A stretch of 64,000 bases of DNA. It comes from Bog-159 sp035499555. GTDB lineage: Bacteria; Acidobacteriota; Terriglobia; Bryobacterales; Bryobacteraceae. Of this stretch, positions 7,835-16,939 are shown one piece after another (the first letter of the stretch is position 1; each line of letters begins with the position of its first letter). A program made the position numbers and the translations under genes. The stretch is taken from contig DATJYO010000064.1 in assembly GCA_035499555.1 (NCBI GenBank), positions 248,001 to 312,000 of the forward strand. Reading direction: 5' to 3'. Below the pieces are notes generated by a model. That model saw nothing but the letters and a program-made list of their open reading frames with translations. It did not search any database and was not told the origin of the DNA.

Positions 7835-8764
7835 ATGCGAGGTACTGCGGGTCCTGGCGAGCAGTCTATCCTGGATACCGTTCGCCGCCGGGTGCGCCTG
7901 CCGCGGGGGTCTGGAGTGATCCTCGGGATAGGGGACGATTGCGCCATTTTTCGCTGTCCCGGCGCGGCCGAGGACCTGCTATTCACCACCGATTTTCTCC
8001 TGGAAGGCGTGCATTTCAATCACCATACGCACAGCCCGCAGGCCATTGGATACAAGGCACTGGCACGCGGGCTCAGCGATATAGCCGCGATGGGAGGTAT
8101 CCCTCGCTTTTGCCTGCTCTCCCTGGCGGTAAGCACGAGCACGGACCGCCGCTGGATCCGCCGGTTCTTTGACGGCCTGCTGCGGCTTGCGGGCCGGACG
8201 TCTACCGTCCTGGCGGGTGGCGATCTGGCTCACGCTGAAAAGACTGTCTGCGATATCGTGGTCTGCGGCGCGCTACCGCCAGGCGCCGCCTTGCGGCGGG
8301 ATGGCGCAAATGCGGGGGATGTCATCTACGTCTCCGGCCGGCTCGGCGGGTCCGCCCTGGGCCTGGCATCGCGGACTGGCCGCGCCTGGATCCGTCACCT
8401 TCGGCCCGAACCCCGTCTGCGGCTTGGCATTTTTCTGCGCCAGCGTCTGCGGGCGACTGCCGCTATGGACCTGAGCGACGGCCTGTCGCTGGATCTGCAT
8501 CGTCTGGCCCTGGCGTCCGGCCTGGAAGCCGCCATCGAGCCGCCGCCCCGCTTTCCGGGCGCCAGCGACGAACAAGCGCTCCACGGCGGCGAGGATTACG
8601 AGTTGCTGTTCGCCGTATCGCCTGAAACGAAGGTCCCGTCCAAATTCGAAGGCGTGTCCTTGACCAGAATCGGCGTAATGCGCCGCGGGAAACCGGGCAC
8701 CGTTTTCTTGTCCGGAGAACTCCTGCCGCCCTTAGGCTACGATCATTTTCGAGACCGGCGATGA
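7835..8764 (+). CDS. thiL: thiamine-monophosphate kinase
   Basis: This 309-residue protein matches ThiL, which phosphorylates thiamine phosphate to thiamine diphosphate with ATP. The N-terminal GIGDDCAIF motif, the FTTDFLLEGVHF segment, the SDIAAMGG motif, the AGGDLAHA motif and MDLSDGLSLDL are those of the ThiL/PurM-fold family. The ATG at 7835 was chosen over an upstream TTG because GGAGG lies at 7824-7828 with ideal spacing. The last codon overlaps the start of the methyltransferase gene (ATGA). I saw no thiamine riboswitch and no other thi genes nearby. Confidence 0.92.
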   Translation: MRGTAGPGEQSILDTVRRRVRLPRGSGVILGIGDDCAIFRCPGAAEDLLFTTDFLLEGVHFNHHTHSPQAIGYKALARGLSDIAAMGGIPRFCLLSLAVSTSTDRRWIRRFFDGLLRLAGRTSTVLAGGDLAHAEKTVCDIVVCGALPPGAALRRDGANAGDVIYVSGRLGGSALGLASRTGRAWIRHLRPEPRLRLGIFLRQRLRATAAMDLSDGLSLDLHRLALASGLEAAIEPPPRFPGASDEQALHGGEDYELLFAVSPETKVPSKFEGVSLTRIGVMRRGKPGTVFLSGELLPPLGYDHFRDRR

Positions 8765-9774
8765 ATAGCCCCGATCCCGAGCCCGTTTTGGACCTCATCG
8801 ACGCCTTCCGGCGCTCGAAGGCCATGTTCACCGCGGTGACGCTAGGGGTTTTCGAAGCGCTCCACGATCAGCCGTCCGACGCGGGGGACCTGGCTTCGCG
8901 GCTGGGCGCCAAGACGGAAGCCCTGGAACGTCTGCTGGACGCCTGCGTAGGCTTGGGACTGCTCGGCAGGCGGGGTGGCGTCTATCACAATCAACCGGTG
9001 GCCGAGACTTATCTGTGCGATGCCAGCCGCTTCTCCATGACCGGCTACGTCCGTTATTCCGACGAAGCCTTATACCCGATGTGGGCGCATCTCGATGATG
9101 CGATCCGCCAGGGGTCGCACCGCTGGACCCAGACCTTCGGCCGGCAAGGATCGCTGTTCGATCACTTCTTCCGCACCGAGGAGCGCCAGCGCAGCTTTCT
9201 GCGCGGCATGCACGGCTTCGGACAACTGACTTCACCGGCGGTGGCCGCCGCATTCGATCTTTCGCGGTTCGACCGGCTGGTGGACCTGGGCGGGGCCACG
9301 GGGCATCTGGCGATCGCCGCCTGCGAACGCTATCCGAATCTGCGCGCCGTCGTCATGGATCTGCCCGGAGTGATCGGCATGACGCGCGAGTTTGTGAGGG
9401 CATCCACAGTCGGCGAGCGGCTCGCCTGCCTGGCGGGCGATTTCTTCCGCGACGAATTGCCGCGCGCCGGTTTGTACAGTCTGGGGCGGGTCCTGCACGA
9501 CTGGCCGGAGGACCGGATCCGGTTGTTGTTATCGAAAATCTACGATGCGCTGCCTTCCGGAGGCGCGCTGCTGATCGCAGAGAAACTGCTGGACGAGGAC
9601 AAAACAGGACCTACCCCGGTCCACCTGCAATCCCTGAACATGCTGGTCTGCACCGAGGGCCGCGAGCGCACCCTGACGGAGTATGCTGCCGTTCTGCGCG
9701 GCGCCGGCTTCGAAAGCGTTGAAGGCCGGCGCACCGGCACTCCGTTGGATGCCGTCCTGGCAGTGAAGCGATAG
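8761..9774 (+). CDS. SAM-dependent O-methyltransferase (plant/acetylserotonin OMT type)
   Basis: This 337-residue protein has an N-terminal winged-helix dimerisation domain (about 10-100). The class I methyltransferase domain that follows has motif I VDLGGATGHLA for S-adenosylmethionine binding. The later motifs GRVLHDWPEDR and ALPSGGALLIAEKLL are characteristic of small-molecule O-methyltransferases, with the His of LHDWP in the position of the catalytic base. The acceptor is unknown; members act on hydroxylated aromatics, polyketides or hydroxyindoles. It overlaps thiL by four bases, so it is co-translated, but no natural-product cluster surrounds it. Confidence 0.88.
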   Translation: MNSPDPEPVLDLIDAFRRSKAMFTAVTLGVFEALHDQPSDAGDLASRLGAKTEALERLLDACVGLGLLGRRGGVYHNQPVAETYLCDASRFSMTGYVRYSDEALYPMWAHLDDAIRQGSHRWTQTFGRQGSLFDHFFRTEERQRSFLRGMHGFGQLTSPAVAAAFDLSRFDRLVDLGGATGHLAIAACERYPNLRAVVMDLPGVIGMTREFVRASTVGERLACLAGDFFRDELPRAGLYSLGRVLHDWPEDRIRLLLSKIYDALPSGGALLIAEKLLDEDKTGPTPVHLQSLNMLVCTEGRERTLTEYAAVLRGAGFESVEGRRTGTPLDAVLAVKR

Positions 9775-9786
9775 CCATCATCGGAC

Positions 9787-9816
9787 AAAAAAGGGGAGCC
9801 GGCGTCCCGGCTCCCC
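9787..9816 (-). terminator. Rho-independent terminator behind the Oar-like receptor gene
   Basis: A perfect 10-base stem (GGGGAGCCGG / CCGGCTCCCC) with a 4-base loop is followed on the minus strand by TTTTTTGTCC. It lies 30 bases beyond the stop of the receptor gene and between convergent genes. Confidence 0.88.
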
Positions 9817-9845
9817 GCGAGGCTTCTTACCGATGTGGGGTCGAA

Positions 9846-12800
9846 TCAGAAGATAAATTTCAAGCCAAGCTGGATGTTTCTGGGTCCCTGTGTTCCCGTA
9901 ATCACACCCAACCCCCCGCCGACGGTCAGCCCGGGGGAGTTGAAGATCGGCGAGTTAGTCAGATCGATGAAGTCTCCCCGGAACTGAACCCTTTTCGATT
10001 CGGTGATGGGGAAGTCCTTTTGCAGGCTGATATCCAGGTCGCCCAGCCCCGGACCACGGACCACGCCGTTGCCGCAGGAACCGAACGTGCCGGCGGCGGG
10101 TTCGGCGAATGAGTTCGGATCGAACCACTGGACGCCGCCTCCGGAGTATGGAGTGTTCAGAATGTGAGTGGGCGCGAGGCAGTCCGCGCGGGTCGAGAAC
10201 ACGTTGCCCAGCCCGGTTCCCGAGGTGTCCGTCCAGGTGTAGGGCGTCATCGGGAACCCGCTGTGGAAGGTCAGAATCGCCGAAACGTTCCAGTCGCCGG
10301 CCACGGCGTTGAGCACCGGGTTGATGCCCTTGCCGTACTGGCGGCCTTTGCCGTAGGGCAGTTCATAGAGAGCGTAGCTGGTCAGGTCCTGCTGCTGGTC
10401 GTAGAAGCAGGGACCCCACTCCGACCTGGCGTCGTAAAGGTTCTGCCAGTAAGTGGGCCCCGGCCAGGCCTGCCCGCCCCAGCTTCCGTAGTAGCCACCG
10501 TTGTTGGTCATGCACTTGGAATAAGTGTAGGCTACCTGACCCTGCAGGCCGTTGGACAAGCGCTTCTGGAACACAACCTGCAAAGCATCGTACTCCTGGG
10601 TTCCCGCCGAGGACGTGCCGGCGATGAACCCGATCTCATTCGCCAGAGTGGGATTGCCGGAGATGTACGGGCTCGGTGAAGTGGTCCCATTCGGATTCAG
10701 ATACAACTGGGAGTACTCTTCCGGCTCCATCAGGTGCGTGCCGTGTTGTCCCACGTAGCTGGCCTGCAACGTCGCACTGTTGCTGAACTCATGCTGGATG
10801 CTGAAGTTCCACTGCTGGACCGCAGCCGGTTTGTCGTTGGGATCCCAGAGGCGGAGCTCGGCGCCCTGGAACGGGTTGCCGGCCGGCGGCGGGATCAGCC
10901 CCTGATCCGTGGTGGTCGGGGGAAGCGGGCCGTTGGCGGCGATGGAGTAGGTAACCCCGAAGTTCGGCTGCCGTACCGGAGGATTCATGGGCAGCCGCAG
11001 GTTGGTGCCGGTGCCTTCCAGGTAGGAAGACAAGGTGTACGCACCGCGGAAGACGGTTTTGCCGCCGAGAGCTTTCGGACTCCAGGCAAAACCGATGCGC
11101 GGCTGGAAGTCGTACCCCAGATTGTAGGCGTTGTAGAGCGCCCGGCAATTGCTGAAGGGGCAGCTCTGGCCGGCCAGGTAGACCGTACCGCTGAACAGGC
11201 CGAAGTTGGCCTGCCGGTTGTCCACTTCAACCCAGGGCGTATGATTCTCGTAGCGCACGCCCAAATTGAGCGTCAAGGTGCGGGTGACATGGAAGTCGTC
11301 CTGCAAGAAGCCGGCAATGATGTTGGAGCGCTGGCCCCAGGTTCCGTTCTGGGCGCTGCCGCCGCCAAAGCCGCTGGGCAGTCCCAGGAAGAAATCGCTT
11401 TCGGCGATACCGGAATACTGGCCGCCGAAATTGATCTGACCCTGGTTGCCGTTGTTGCCGGCGTAGTACACATTGATGCGTTCGCGGAAGAACTGGAAGC
11501 CGGTGTGGAAGGTGTGCTGTCCCTTGGTGATCACCACCGTGTCGTCGGCCTGGATCACGGTGCTGGCGAACAATTGCTGGCTGCCGGAAATGTTACTGCC
11601 GAGGCCCGCCGCGTATCCGCCGTTGAAGTTGAGAGCCAGTAAGCCGGGCCCCACCGCGTTGGCGTCGGCGATGCCGATAGTGGTGCCGAAGTCGCCCAGC
11701 CCGCTCTTGGCGTTGTTGCCGTTGTTCACCAGCACATAATTCACGCCAGTGCGGAATTCGTTGACGATGTTGGGCCCGAACGTGTGCGTCCAACTGGCCA
11801 CGCCGCTGTGGGCGTTGTCGTACACGAACCCGTCATCGAACAGCTTGAAGGTGTTGGCGGAAGGATCGTTGGCGTACAACCGGGAGTAGCGGCCCGAAAT
11901 GCGGTCGTTGGTGCTCAGGTTGTAGTCCACCTTGGCATCGCCCTGGTCCTGGTTGATGGCCGAATTCGAACCGTAGACGTAGTTGTTCTGCAACCCGTTG
12001 TTGGTGCCGAGCGTATTGGGCGTGGGGTAAAATCCGCTGCCAAAAAGGTTCTTGGCCACCGGATCGATCATGGTGAGGGGGATCTTGTTTCCGGGAAACG
12101 GCGCCCCGCCGGCGAACGGGTTCGTGAGCGTGTAGGGGGTGGCCGCCGTCAGCAACGCGGAAAAATCGCCCTGGCGTTCGGCCGCCGTCATCACGCTGGT
12201 GGTAGCCAGCGACGTAGGATAGTCGAGACGCTGGCCCTGGTAATCCACGAAGAAGAACAGCTTGTCCTTGACGATGGGCCCTCCGAAGGTACCGCCGAAC
12301 TGGTTCCAGCGCAGCGCGCCCTTGGGCAAGCCCTGCCAATCGTTCTCCCAGGAGTTGGCATTCAGAACATTGTTGCGGAAGAACTCGAAGACATCGCCGT
12401 GATAGGCGTTGGTGCCGGATTTCAGCGTGGTGTTGATAATGCCGCCCTCGAAGTTGCCGAACTCCGCCGAGGCATTCTGGGTGATCATATTGAATTCGGC
12501 GATGGCGTCCGCGTTGGGCGTGTAGCCCATCAGGTTGTCGGACACCTGGTTATTGTCCAGACCGTCGAGGAGGAAGTTGTTGGCCTGTTCGTGATTGCCG
12601 TTGATATAGGGGCGCGAGGCGTCGCTGCCTCCGGGTCCCAGGCCGGTGGTGATGCCATTAGTGAAACCGTTCGGGTTGGTCGTCGCGGCGCCCGGCGCGA
12701 GCAGCGTCAACTGCGCATAGTTGCGAGATCCCAACGGCAGATTGGTGGTCGTGTTGGAGTCGATCACGGTGCTTAATTGCGTGTCTTCCGTCTGCAGTAA

Positions 12801-13190
12801 CGGAGCCGCGCCGGTCACTTCCACTGTTTCGGAGACCTGCCCCAGCTTCATCTGGAAGTCCACGCGAGCCGTCTGGTTGACGTCCAGCGTCAATTCCGGC
12901 TGCACGGAGGTTTGGAATCCGGTGGCCTCCGCGCGGACCTCATATCGTCCGATCGGCAGCCGCGGCAGGTTATAGACGCCCAAAGTGTTCGTTTCTGCCG
13001 GGTAGATGACCCCGCGGTCCAGGTCTTTCGCCGTAACCTTGGCGCCGGCGATGGGCGCGCCGGAAGGATCGTTGATGGTGCCCGTGATCGCCGCCGTGAC
13101 CTGCTGCCCCCAAAGGGAGCCGGCCAGAGCGCCCAAAGCGATCGCCAAAGCCAGCCATCTGCTGCTGTGTAGCATTTTTGGTAGTTTCAC
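9846..13190 (-). CDS. Oar-like TonB-dependent outer-membrane receptor
   Basis: This protein of about 1114 residues has a signal peptide (WLALAIALGALAGSLWGQ). A carboxypeptidase-regulatory-like domain follows (AITGTINDPSGAPIAGAKV to about residue 115), then a TonB plug (VSETVEVTGAAPLLQTED, LPLGSRNYAQLTLLAPGA, YINGNHEQANNFLLDGLDNN) and a long beta-barrel ending in phenylalanine (GLKFIF). Such Oar/SusC-like proteins are abundant in Acidobacteria and are thought to import sugars or oligomers with TonB energy; the ligand is unknown. The frame is open to a TTG at 13202, but the GTG at 13190 with GGAGAATCTC upstream is more likely. Box A of the TATAGC array lies about 60-75 bases upstream, which suggests control by the divergent GntR protein. 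Confidence 0.88.
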   Translation of the reverse strand: MKLPKMLHSSRWLALAIALGALAGSLWGQQVTAAITGTINDPSGAPIAGAKVTAKDLDRGVIYPAETNTLGVYNLPRLPIGRYEVRAEATGFQTSVQPELTLDVNQTARVDFQMKLGQVSETVEVTGAAPLLQTEDTQLSTVIDSNTTTNLPLGSRNYAQLTLLAPGAATTNPNGFTNGITTGLGPGGSDASRPYINGNHEQANNFLLDGLDNNQVSDNLMGYTPNADAIAEFNMITQNASAEFGNFEGGIINTTLKSGTNAYHGDVFEFFRNNVLNANSWENDWQGLPKGALRWNQFGGTFGGPIVKDKLFFFVDYQGQRLDYPTSLATTSVMTAAERQGDFSALLTAATPYTLTNPFAGGAPFPGNKIPLTMIDPVAKNLFGSGFYPTPNTLGTNNGLQNNYVYGSNSAINQDQGDAKVDYNLSTNDRISGRYSRLYANDPSANTFKLFDDGFVYDNAHSGVASWTHTFGPNIVNEFRTGVNYVLVNNGNNAKSGLGDFGTTIGIADANAVGPGLLALNFNGGYAAGLGSNISGSQQLFASTVIQADDTVVITKGQHTFHTGFQFFRERINVYYAGNNGNQGQINFGGQYSGIAESDFFLGLPSGFGGGSAQNGTWGQRSNIIAGFLQDDFHVTRTLTLNLGVRYENHTPWVEVDNRQANFGLFSGTVYLAGQSCPFSNCRALYNAYNLGYDFQPRIGFAWSPKALGGKTVFRGAYTLSSYLEGTGTNLRLPMNPPVRQPNFGVTYSIAANGPLPPTTTDQGLIPPPAGNPFQGAELRLWDPNDKPAAVQQWNFSIQHEFSNSATLQASYVGQHGTHLMEPEEYSQLYLNPNGTTSPSPYISGNPTLANEIGFIAGTSSAGTQEYDALQVVFQKRLSNGLQGQVAYTYSKCMTNNGGYYGSWGGQAWPGPTYWQNLYDARSEWGPCFYDQQQDLTSYALYELPYGKGRQYGKGINPVLNAVAGDWNVSAILTFHSGFPMTPYTWTDTSGTGLGNVFSTRADCLAPTHILNTPYSGGGVQWFDPNSFAEPAAGTFGSCGNGVVRGPGLGDLDISLQKDFPITESKRVQFRGDFIDLTNSPIFNSPGLTVGGGLGVITGTQGPRNIQLGLKFIF

Positions 13191-13251
13191 GAGATTCTCC
13201 AAAGTCGTTAAGGAGAGCGAATCTCTCCAGCCTCTTTGTGCAAGCGAGCAC

Positions 13252-13267
13252 AGTGCTATAGCGCACT
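13252..13267. promoter_or_regulatory. Candidate GntR operator, box A
   Basis: AGTGCTATAGCGCACT has 5-base inverted arms (AGTGC/GCACT) around TATAGC. The layout resembles operators of HutC-subfamily GntR regulators such as DasR, which have AC/GT arms around a TAGA core. It is the copy nearest to the receptor gene. Confidence 0.65.
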
Positions 13268-13297
13268 AAACGCCCGCCAAAACCCCCTAGAACGAAA

Positions 13298-13322
13298 GCT
13301 ATATAGCAGAAATCTGCTATAG
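13298..13322. promoter_or_regulatory. Candidate GntR operator, boxes B and C
   Basis: Two boxes, GCTATATAGC (13298-13307) and TGCTATAG (13315-13322), face each other. Together they form a perfect 8-base inverted repeat, ATAGCAGA-AA-TCTGCTAT, at 13303-13320. A dimer or a pair of dimers of the neighbouring GntR protein could bind here. Confidence 0.6.
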
Positions 13323-13418
13323 TCGGCAGTATAAATCCAGTTGTAATGATCCGTCAAGCAAAAACCACCTAAAACTCTGGAATTTATTACCGATCGGCGC
13401 TAGAATGAATCCGTTAGC

Positions 13419-13454
13419 GCTCTATAGCACAATGAAATCGTCGCTCTATAGCAC
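13419..13454. promoter_or_regulatory. Candidate GntR operators, boxes D and E
   Basis: GCTCTATAGCAC occurs twice as a direct repeat, at 13419-13430 and 13443-13454, 24 bases apart. It is the same motif as box A in a less symmetric form. The pair lies 57-93 bases upstream of the GntR start, suiting autoregulation. Confidence 0.65.
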
Positions 13455-13511
13455 ATACAGTCCTCGCATATTGTTGGTATCATTGCCCGGAACCACGGAG
13501 ACTGACGACTG

Positions 13512-14234
13512 ATGCTCGAAACGACCGAACCGGGGGGCCCGGTCTACCGCCGGATCCAATACGCTTTACAGAAGCGCATTGAGACCGGCGAACTCCAGCC
13601 CGGGGATGCCGTACCGTCGGAAAGGGAACTGGCGCGCACTTATGAAGTCAGCCTCATGACCGCGCGCCACGCGCTGGCGGAACTCGAACACGAGGGCCTG
13701 GTGTCCCGGCGCCGCGGCGCGGGGACATTCGTGGCGCTGCCCAAGATCCACTTCAACCGGCTGGCCAGTTTCACCGAGCAGATGGCCGGCCGGGGCTTGC
13801 CGGCGCGGTCTCGGATCCTGTGCGCCACCATCGTGGAGGAACCGGAGGCCGCCGCGCGTCTGGCGCTGCCGGCGCACAGCCGCCTGGTGAAGATGGAACG
13901 TTTGCGCCAGTCCGGCGAGCAGCCATTCGCCTTGGAGTGCTGTTATCTGTCGGCCGAGGAGTTCACGGGCTTGTTGAGCCTGCCCCTGGAACGCCGGTCG
14001 CTGTTCGCCACCCTGGAACGCGACTACGGGGTCGAATTGCACTATGCCGATGAGGAGGTGGACGCCACCCCAGCCAGCGCCCGCACCGCCGAACTGCTTG
14101 GCATCCACGCCGGCTCTCCGGTGCTTCGGATTCGCCAGGCGATTTACTCCACCGCGGGCCGCGCCAGCGTCTACGTGATCGGTTTCTACCGCAGCGATCG
14201 TCACACCTTGATGATCCGCCGCTTCCGGAAATAA
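13512..14234 (+). CDS. GntR-family regulator, HutC/UTRA type
   Basis: This 240-residue protein has an N-terminal winged helix-turn-helix (GDAVPSERELARTYEVS, then TARHALAELEHEGLVSRR and GAGTFV). A UTRA effector-binding domain (about 85-235) follows, including the LRQSGEQPFALECCYLS segment and an LRIRQAIYS strand near the end. HutC-type GntR proteins are usually repressors released by a sugar phosphate or amino-acid derivative. The divergent receptor gene and the box array between them suggest that it controls the receptor and itself. The effector is unknown. Confidence 0.9.
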   Translation: MLETTEPGGPVYRRIQYALQKRIETGELQPGDAVPSERELARTYEVSLMTARHALAELEHEGLVSRRRGAGTFVALPKIHFNRLASFTEQMAGRGLPARSRILCATIVEEPEAAARLALPAHSRLVKMERLRQSGEQPFALECCYLSAEEFTGLLSLPLERRSLFATLERDYGVELHYADEEVDATPASARTAELLGIHAGSPVLRIRQAIYSTAGRASVYVIGFYRSDRHTLMIRRFRK

Positions 14235-14276
14235 GCGGCCGCCTTGGCACCGCCTCCGGCGTGGTAACCTGCCATC

Positions 14277-15473
14277 ATGCTGGGACGTGCTCTCATTTGC
14301 CTTTCCCTGGCTTCCCTGGCTCCCGCCGCCGACTGGCCCCAATGGCGCGGCATCCATCGCGACGGGACCTCGGCCGAAACCGGGTTGCTCGACTCGTGGC
14401 CCAAAGGCGGCCCGCCGCTGATCTGGAAAATCAGCGGCCTGGGCGAAGGATATGCCTCCGCCGCGATCGTCGCCGGACGTCTGTTCATCCAGGGTCAACA
14501 GGGTAATGAAGAGTACGTGGTGGCCTTCGACGCCGCTTCCGGCAAGCAATTGTGGCACGCCCACACCGGAATACCGTTCCAGGAATCGCGCGGATATGGT
14601 CCGCGCGGCACGCCTACCGTCGACGGCGACCGCCTCTATGCGCTGGCCGCCGACGGCATGCTGGTCTGCCTGGACACCGCCACCGGAAAGCGCCTCTGGG
14701 GCTTCAATATCGTGGACTATTTCCATGGCCGCCTGCTGCACTGGGGCATGAGCGAGTCGCCGCTGGTGGCCGGCGACCGCGTCATCGTCACGCCCGGCGG
14801 TCGCGGCGCCGCCGTGGTGGCGCTCGACAAAATGAGCGGCCGGATGATATGGCAGTCGCAAAACGACCAGGCCGCGTATTCGTCTCCAATGCTCTTCGGG
14901 GCGGGAGGCGGGCAGAGTGTGGTGGTCTTTACGGGCGATGCGGCCATCGGCCTGGATCTCGCCAGCGGCAAGCTGTTGTGGCGCTACGAACGCGTGGCCA
15001 ACGGCACCGCCAATATCGCCACGCCGATTGTGCACGGCGGGCAGATCTTCCTGTCGTCGGATTACGGCACCGGTTGCGTGTTGTTGAGAGCGCTGGCGGA
15101 CGGAAGAGCTACGGAGGTGTACTTCAATCGCGACATGCGCAACCATTACAGCACCTCTGTGCTGGTGGGCGATTATCTGTACGGCTTCTCCAGCAGCATC
15201 CTGACGGCTATGAAGTTCGCGACCGGCGACGTGGCCTGGCGCAATCGCAGCGTGGGCAAGGGTTCGTTGATCTATGCCGACGGTAACCTTTATGTATTGG
15301 GTGAAGACGGCATAGTCGGATTAGTGGAGGCCAGTCCTGCCGGCTATCATGAGAAATCCCGCTTCGAAATCGCCAAGGGCGGTTATCCGGCCTGGAGCCA
15401 GCCGGTAATTGCCAACGGCAGACTCTATCTGCGGGATCAGGACAATTTGTTCTGCTACAACGTCAAGAAGTAA
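14277..15473 (+). CDS. secreted PQQ-type beta-propeller protein (copy 1)
   Basis: This 398-residue protein has a signal peptide (MLGRALICLSLASLAPAA) and the DWPQWRG motif directly after cleavage. Repeated propeller blades follow, of the type VVAFDAASGKQLW, LVCLDTATGKRLW and AIGLDLASGKLLW. The blades are those of the PQQ-binding-like/BamB fold. There is no sign of the alcohol-dehydrogenase catalytic Asp or Cys-Cys pair, so a redox function is not supported. It may be a periplasmic or surface binding protein. It is followed after one base by copy 2, so the two are co-transcribed, downstream of the GntR gene. Confidence 0.85.
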   Translation: MLGRALICLSLASLAPAADWPQWRGIHRDGTSAETGLLDSWPKGGPPLIWKISGLGEGYASAAIVAGRLFIQGQQGNEEYVVAFDAASGKQLWHAHTGIPFQESRGYGPRGTPTVDGDRLYALAADGMLVCLDTATGKRLWGFNIVDYFHGRLLHWGMSESPLVAGDRVIVTPGGRGAAVVALDKMSGRMIWQSQNDQAAYSSPMLFGAGGGQSVVVFTGDAAIGLDLASGKLLWRYERVANGTANIATPIVHGGQIFLSSDYGTGCVLLRALADGRATEVYFNRDMRNHYSTSVLVGDYLYGFSSSILTAMKFATGDVAWRNRSVGKGSLIYADGNLYVLGEDGIVGLVEASPAGYHEKSRFEIAKGGYPAWSQPVIANGRLYLRDQDNLFCYNVKK

Positions 15474-15474
15474 G

Positions 15475-16563
15475 ATGCGATATGTCTGCGCCCTGTTAGT
15501 TCTGGCGGGATGCCTGACTGCGGCGGATGACTGGCCGCAATTCCGCGGCAATCCGCAGTTGACCGGCGTATCCGCCGGCGCGGTCCCCGCGAATCTCAAG
15601 CTGTTATGGACCTACGATGCCGGCGACGGGATCCAATCCTCCGCGGCCGTGGCCGATGGTGTTGTGTACGTAGGGGTGGAATCCGGCGATCTGCTGGCGC
15701 TCGACCTGGCCACCGGGAAGTTGCGCTGGAAGTATCACGCCGCGGACGGCATCGATGAATCGTCCCCGCTGTTCCACGAGGGTATCGTCTACGTGGGCGA
15801 TATCGGAGGCGCTTTGCATGCGGTCAACGCCGTGGACGGCAAGGCGGTCTGGACGTTCAAAACCGACAGTGAAATCCGCTCTTCGCCGGTGTTTGCGGAT
15901 GGCCGGATCCTTTTCGGCTCCTACGACGGCAACCTCTACGCGCTTTCTCCCAAGGACGGCAAACTGCAGTGGAAGTTCACCACCAACAGCTACGTGCACG
16001 CCACCCCCGCCACGGTTGCGGGAATGGTCTTCATCGCCGGGTGCGACGAAATCTTCCGCGCGCTGCGCATCAGCGACGGCAAGCAGGTTTTCGAGATCGG
16101 CTCCGGCGGATACACCGGCGCGTCGCCGGCGCTGGTGGGACACTGGGCGTTCTTCGGCACCTTCAACAACGATGTGGTGGGCGTTAATTTTCTTAAGAGG
16201 CGGGTGGTTTGGCGCTATGAGAATCCCGAGCGGCAGTTTCCTTTCTACTCGTCGGCGGCCGTATCGGGAAACCGTGTGGTGCTGGGCGGCCGCGATAAGT
16301 CGGTCCACTGTCTGAATGCCGGGACGGGCAAGCTCTTCTGGAAATTCGCCACGCGGGCGCGCGTGGATTCATCCCCCGCCATCGCGGGCGATCGCGTGTA
16401 TGTCGGATCGAATGACGGGCGTTTGTATGTGTTGGATCTGGCCGAGGGCAAGAAGCTCTGGGACTTCGATACCGGGTCATCGCTTTCCGCCTCTCCCGCG
16501 ATCGCCGGCGGGCGGGTGGTGATCGGCTCGCAGGACGGTAAGCTCTATTGTTTCGGATCGTGA
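15475..16563 (+). CDS. secreted PQQ-type beta-propeller protein (copy 2)
   Basis: This 362-residue protein has a short signal peptide (MRYVCALLVLAGCLTAAD) with a Cys at the end of the hydrophobic stretch, so it could be a lipoprotein. DWPQFRG follows, then about seven regular blades such as LLALDLATGKLRWKY, LHAVNAVDGKAVW, LYALSPKDGKLQW, VHCLNAGTGKLFW and LYVLDLAEGKKLW. The regularity is higher than in copy 1. The ATG at 15475 lies one base after the previous stop and starts with a proper signal sequence. Function is unknown; the fold resembles BamB, the outer-membrane assembly lipoprotein, but no other Bam subunit is present. Confidence 0.85.
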   Translation: MRYVCALLVLAGCLTAADDWPQFRGNPQLTGVSAGAVPANLKLLWTYDAGDGIQSSAAVADGVVYVGVESGDLLALDLATGKLRWKYHAADGIDESSPLFHEGIVYVGDIGGALHAVNAVDGKAVWTFKTDSEIRSSPVFADGRILFGSYDGNLYALSPKDGKLQWKFTTNSYVHATPATVAGMVFIAGCDEIFRALRISDGKQVFEIGSGGYTGASPALVGHWAFFGTFNNDVVGVNFLKRRVVWRYENPERQFPFYSSAAVSGNRVVLGGRDKSVHCLNAGTGKLFWKFATRARVDSSPAIAGDRVYVGSNDGRLYVLDLAEGKKLWDFDTGSSLSASPAIAGGRVVIGSQDGKLYCFGS

Positions 16564-16564
16564 G

Positions 16565-16939
16565 ATGCAGAAGGAAGACCGCCGCCTCGTGCGGCTTACA
16601 AAAATCTGTCAGGCCCTGCCCGAGGCCGCGCGCGAGATGTGCGGCGTACACGCAAGCTTCACCGTCCGCAAGAAGGTCTTCGGTTACTTTCTGAATAATC
16701 ATCACGGCGATGGGATCGTTGGCGTCAGTTGTAAAGTCTTTCCCGGCGAGAATACGGCGTTGATCGCAGCGCAGCCGGAGCGTTTTTACATGCCCGCTTA
16801 CACCGGCCCTAGGGGCTGGGTCGGACTGCGCCTGGATCGTGGTGAGGTGGACTGGGACGAAGTCCGTGAGCTGATGACAGGCAGCTACCGGCTGGTGGCG
16901 CCCAAGCGCCTGGCGGCGATGGTGAAGGTCGAGCCGTGA
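16565..16939 (+). CDS. MmcQ/YjbR-family protein
   Basis: This 124-residue protein matches the YjbR-like fold: a helical start (LVRLTKICQALPEAARE) and the strand ASFTVRKKVFGYFLNNHHGDG. The PAYTGPRGWVGLRLDRGEVDWDEVRELM segment is highly typical. These cytoplasmic proteins have a cystatin-like DNA-binding-related fold but no established function. It begins two bases after the propeller gene stop and its stop overlaps the GTG start of the acetyltransferase gene. Confidence 0.9.
   Translation: MQKEDRRLVRLTKICQALPEAAREMCGVHASFTVRKKVFGYFLNNHHGDGIVGVSCKVFPGENTALIAAQPERFYMPAYTGPRGWVGLRLDRGEVDWDEVRELMTGSYRLVAPKRLAAMVKVEP

Larger units (their letters stand above)
13191..13511. promoter_or_regulatory. 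Receptor-GntR intergenic control region with five TATAGC boxes
   Basis: This 321-base gap between the divergent receptor and GntR genes is AT-richer than its surroundings and holds no gene. It contains five copies of a TATAG(C) box: 13252-13267, 13298-13307, 13315-13322, 13419-13430 and 13443-13454. It must hold both promoters, but I could not place their -35/-10 pairs confidently. Confidence 0.75.

Noticed and set aside
13566..15146. Open minus-strand frame of 526 codons opposite the GntR and propeller genes
   Set aside because: It crosses two clear plus-strand genes and is a low-complexity Gly/Gln/Arg sequence. No homology can be recognised.
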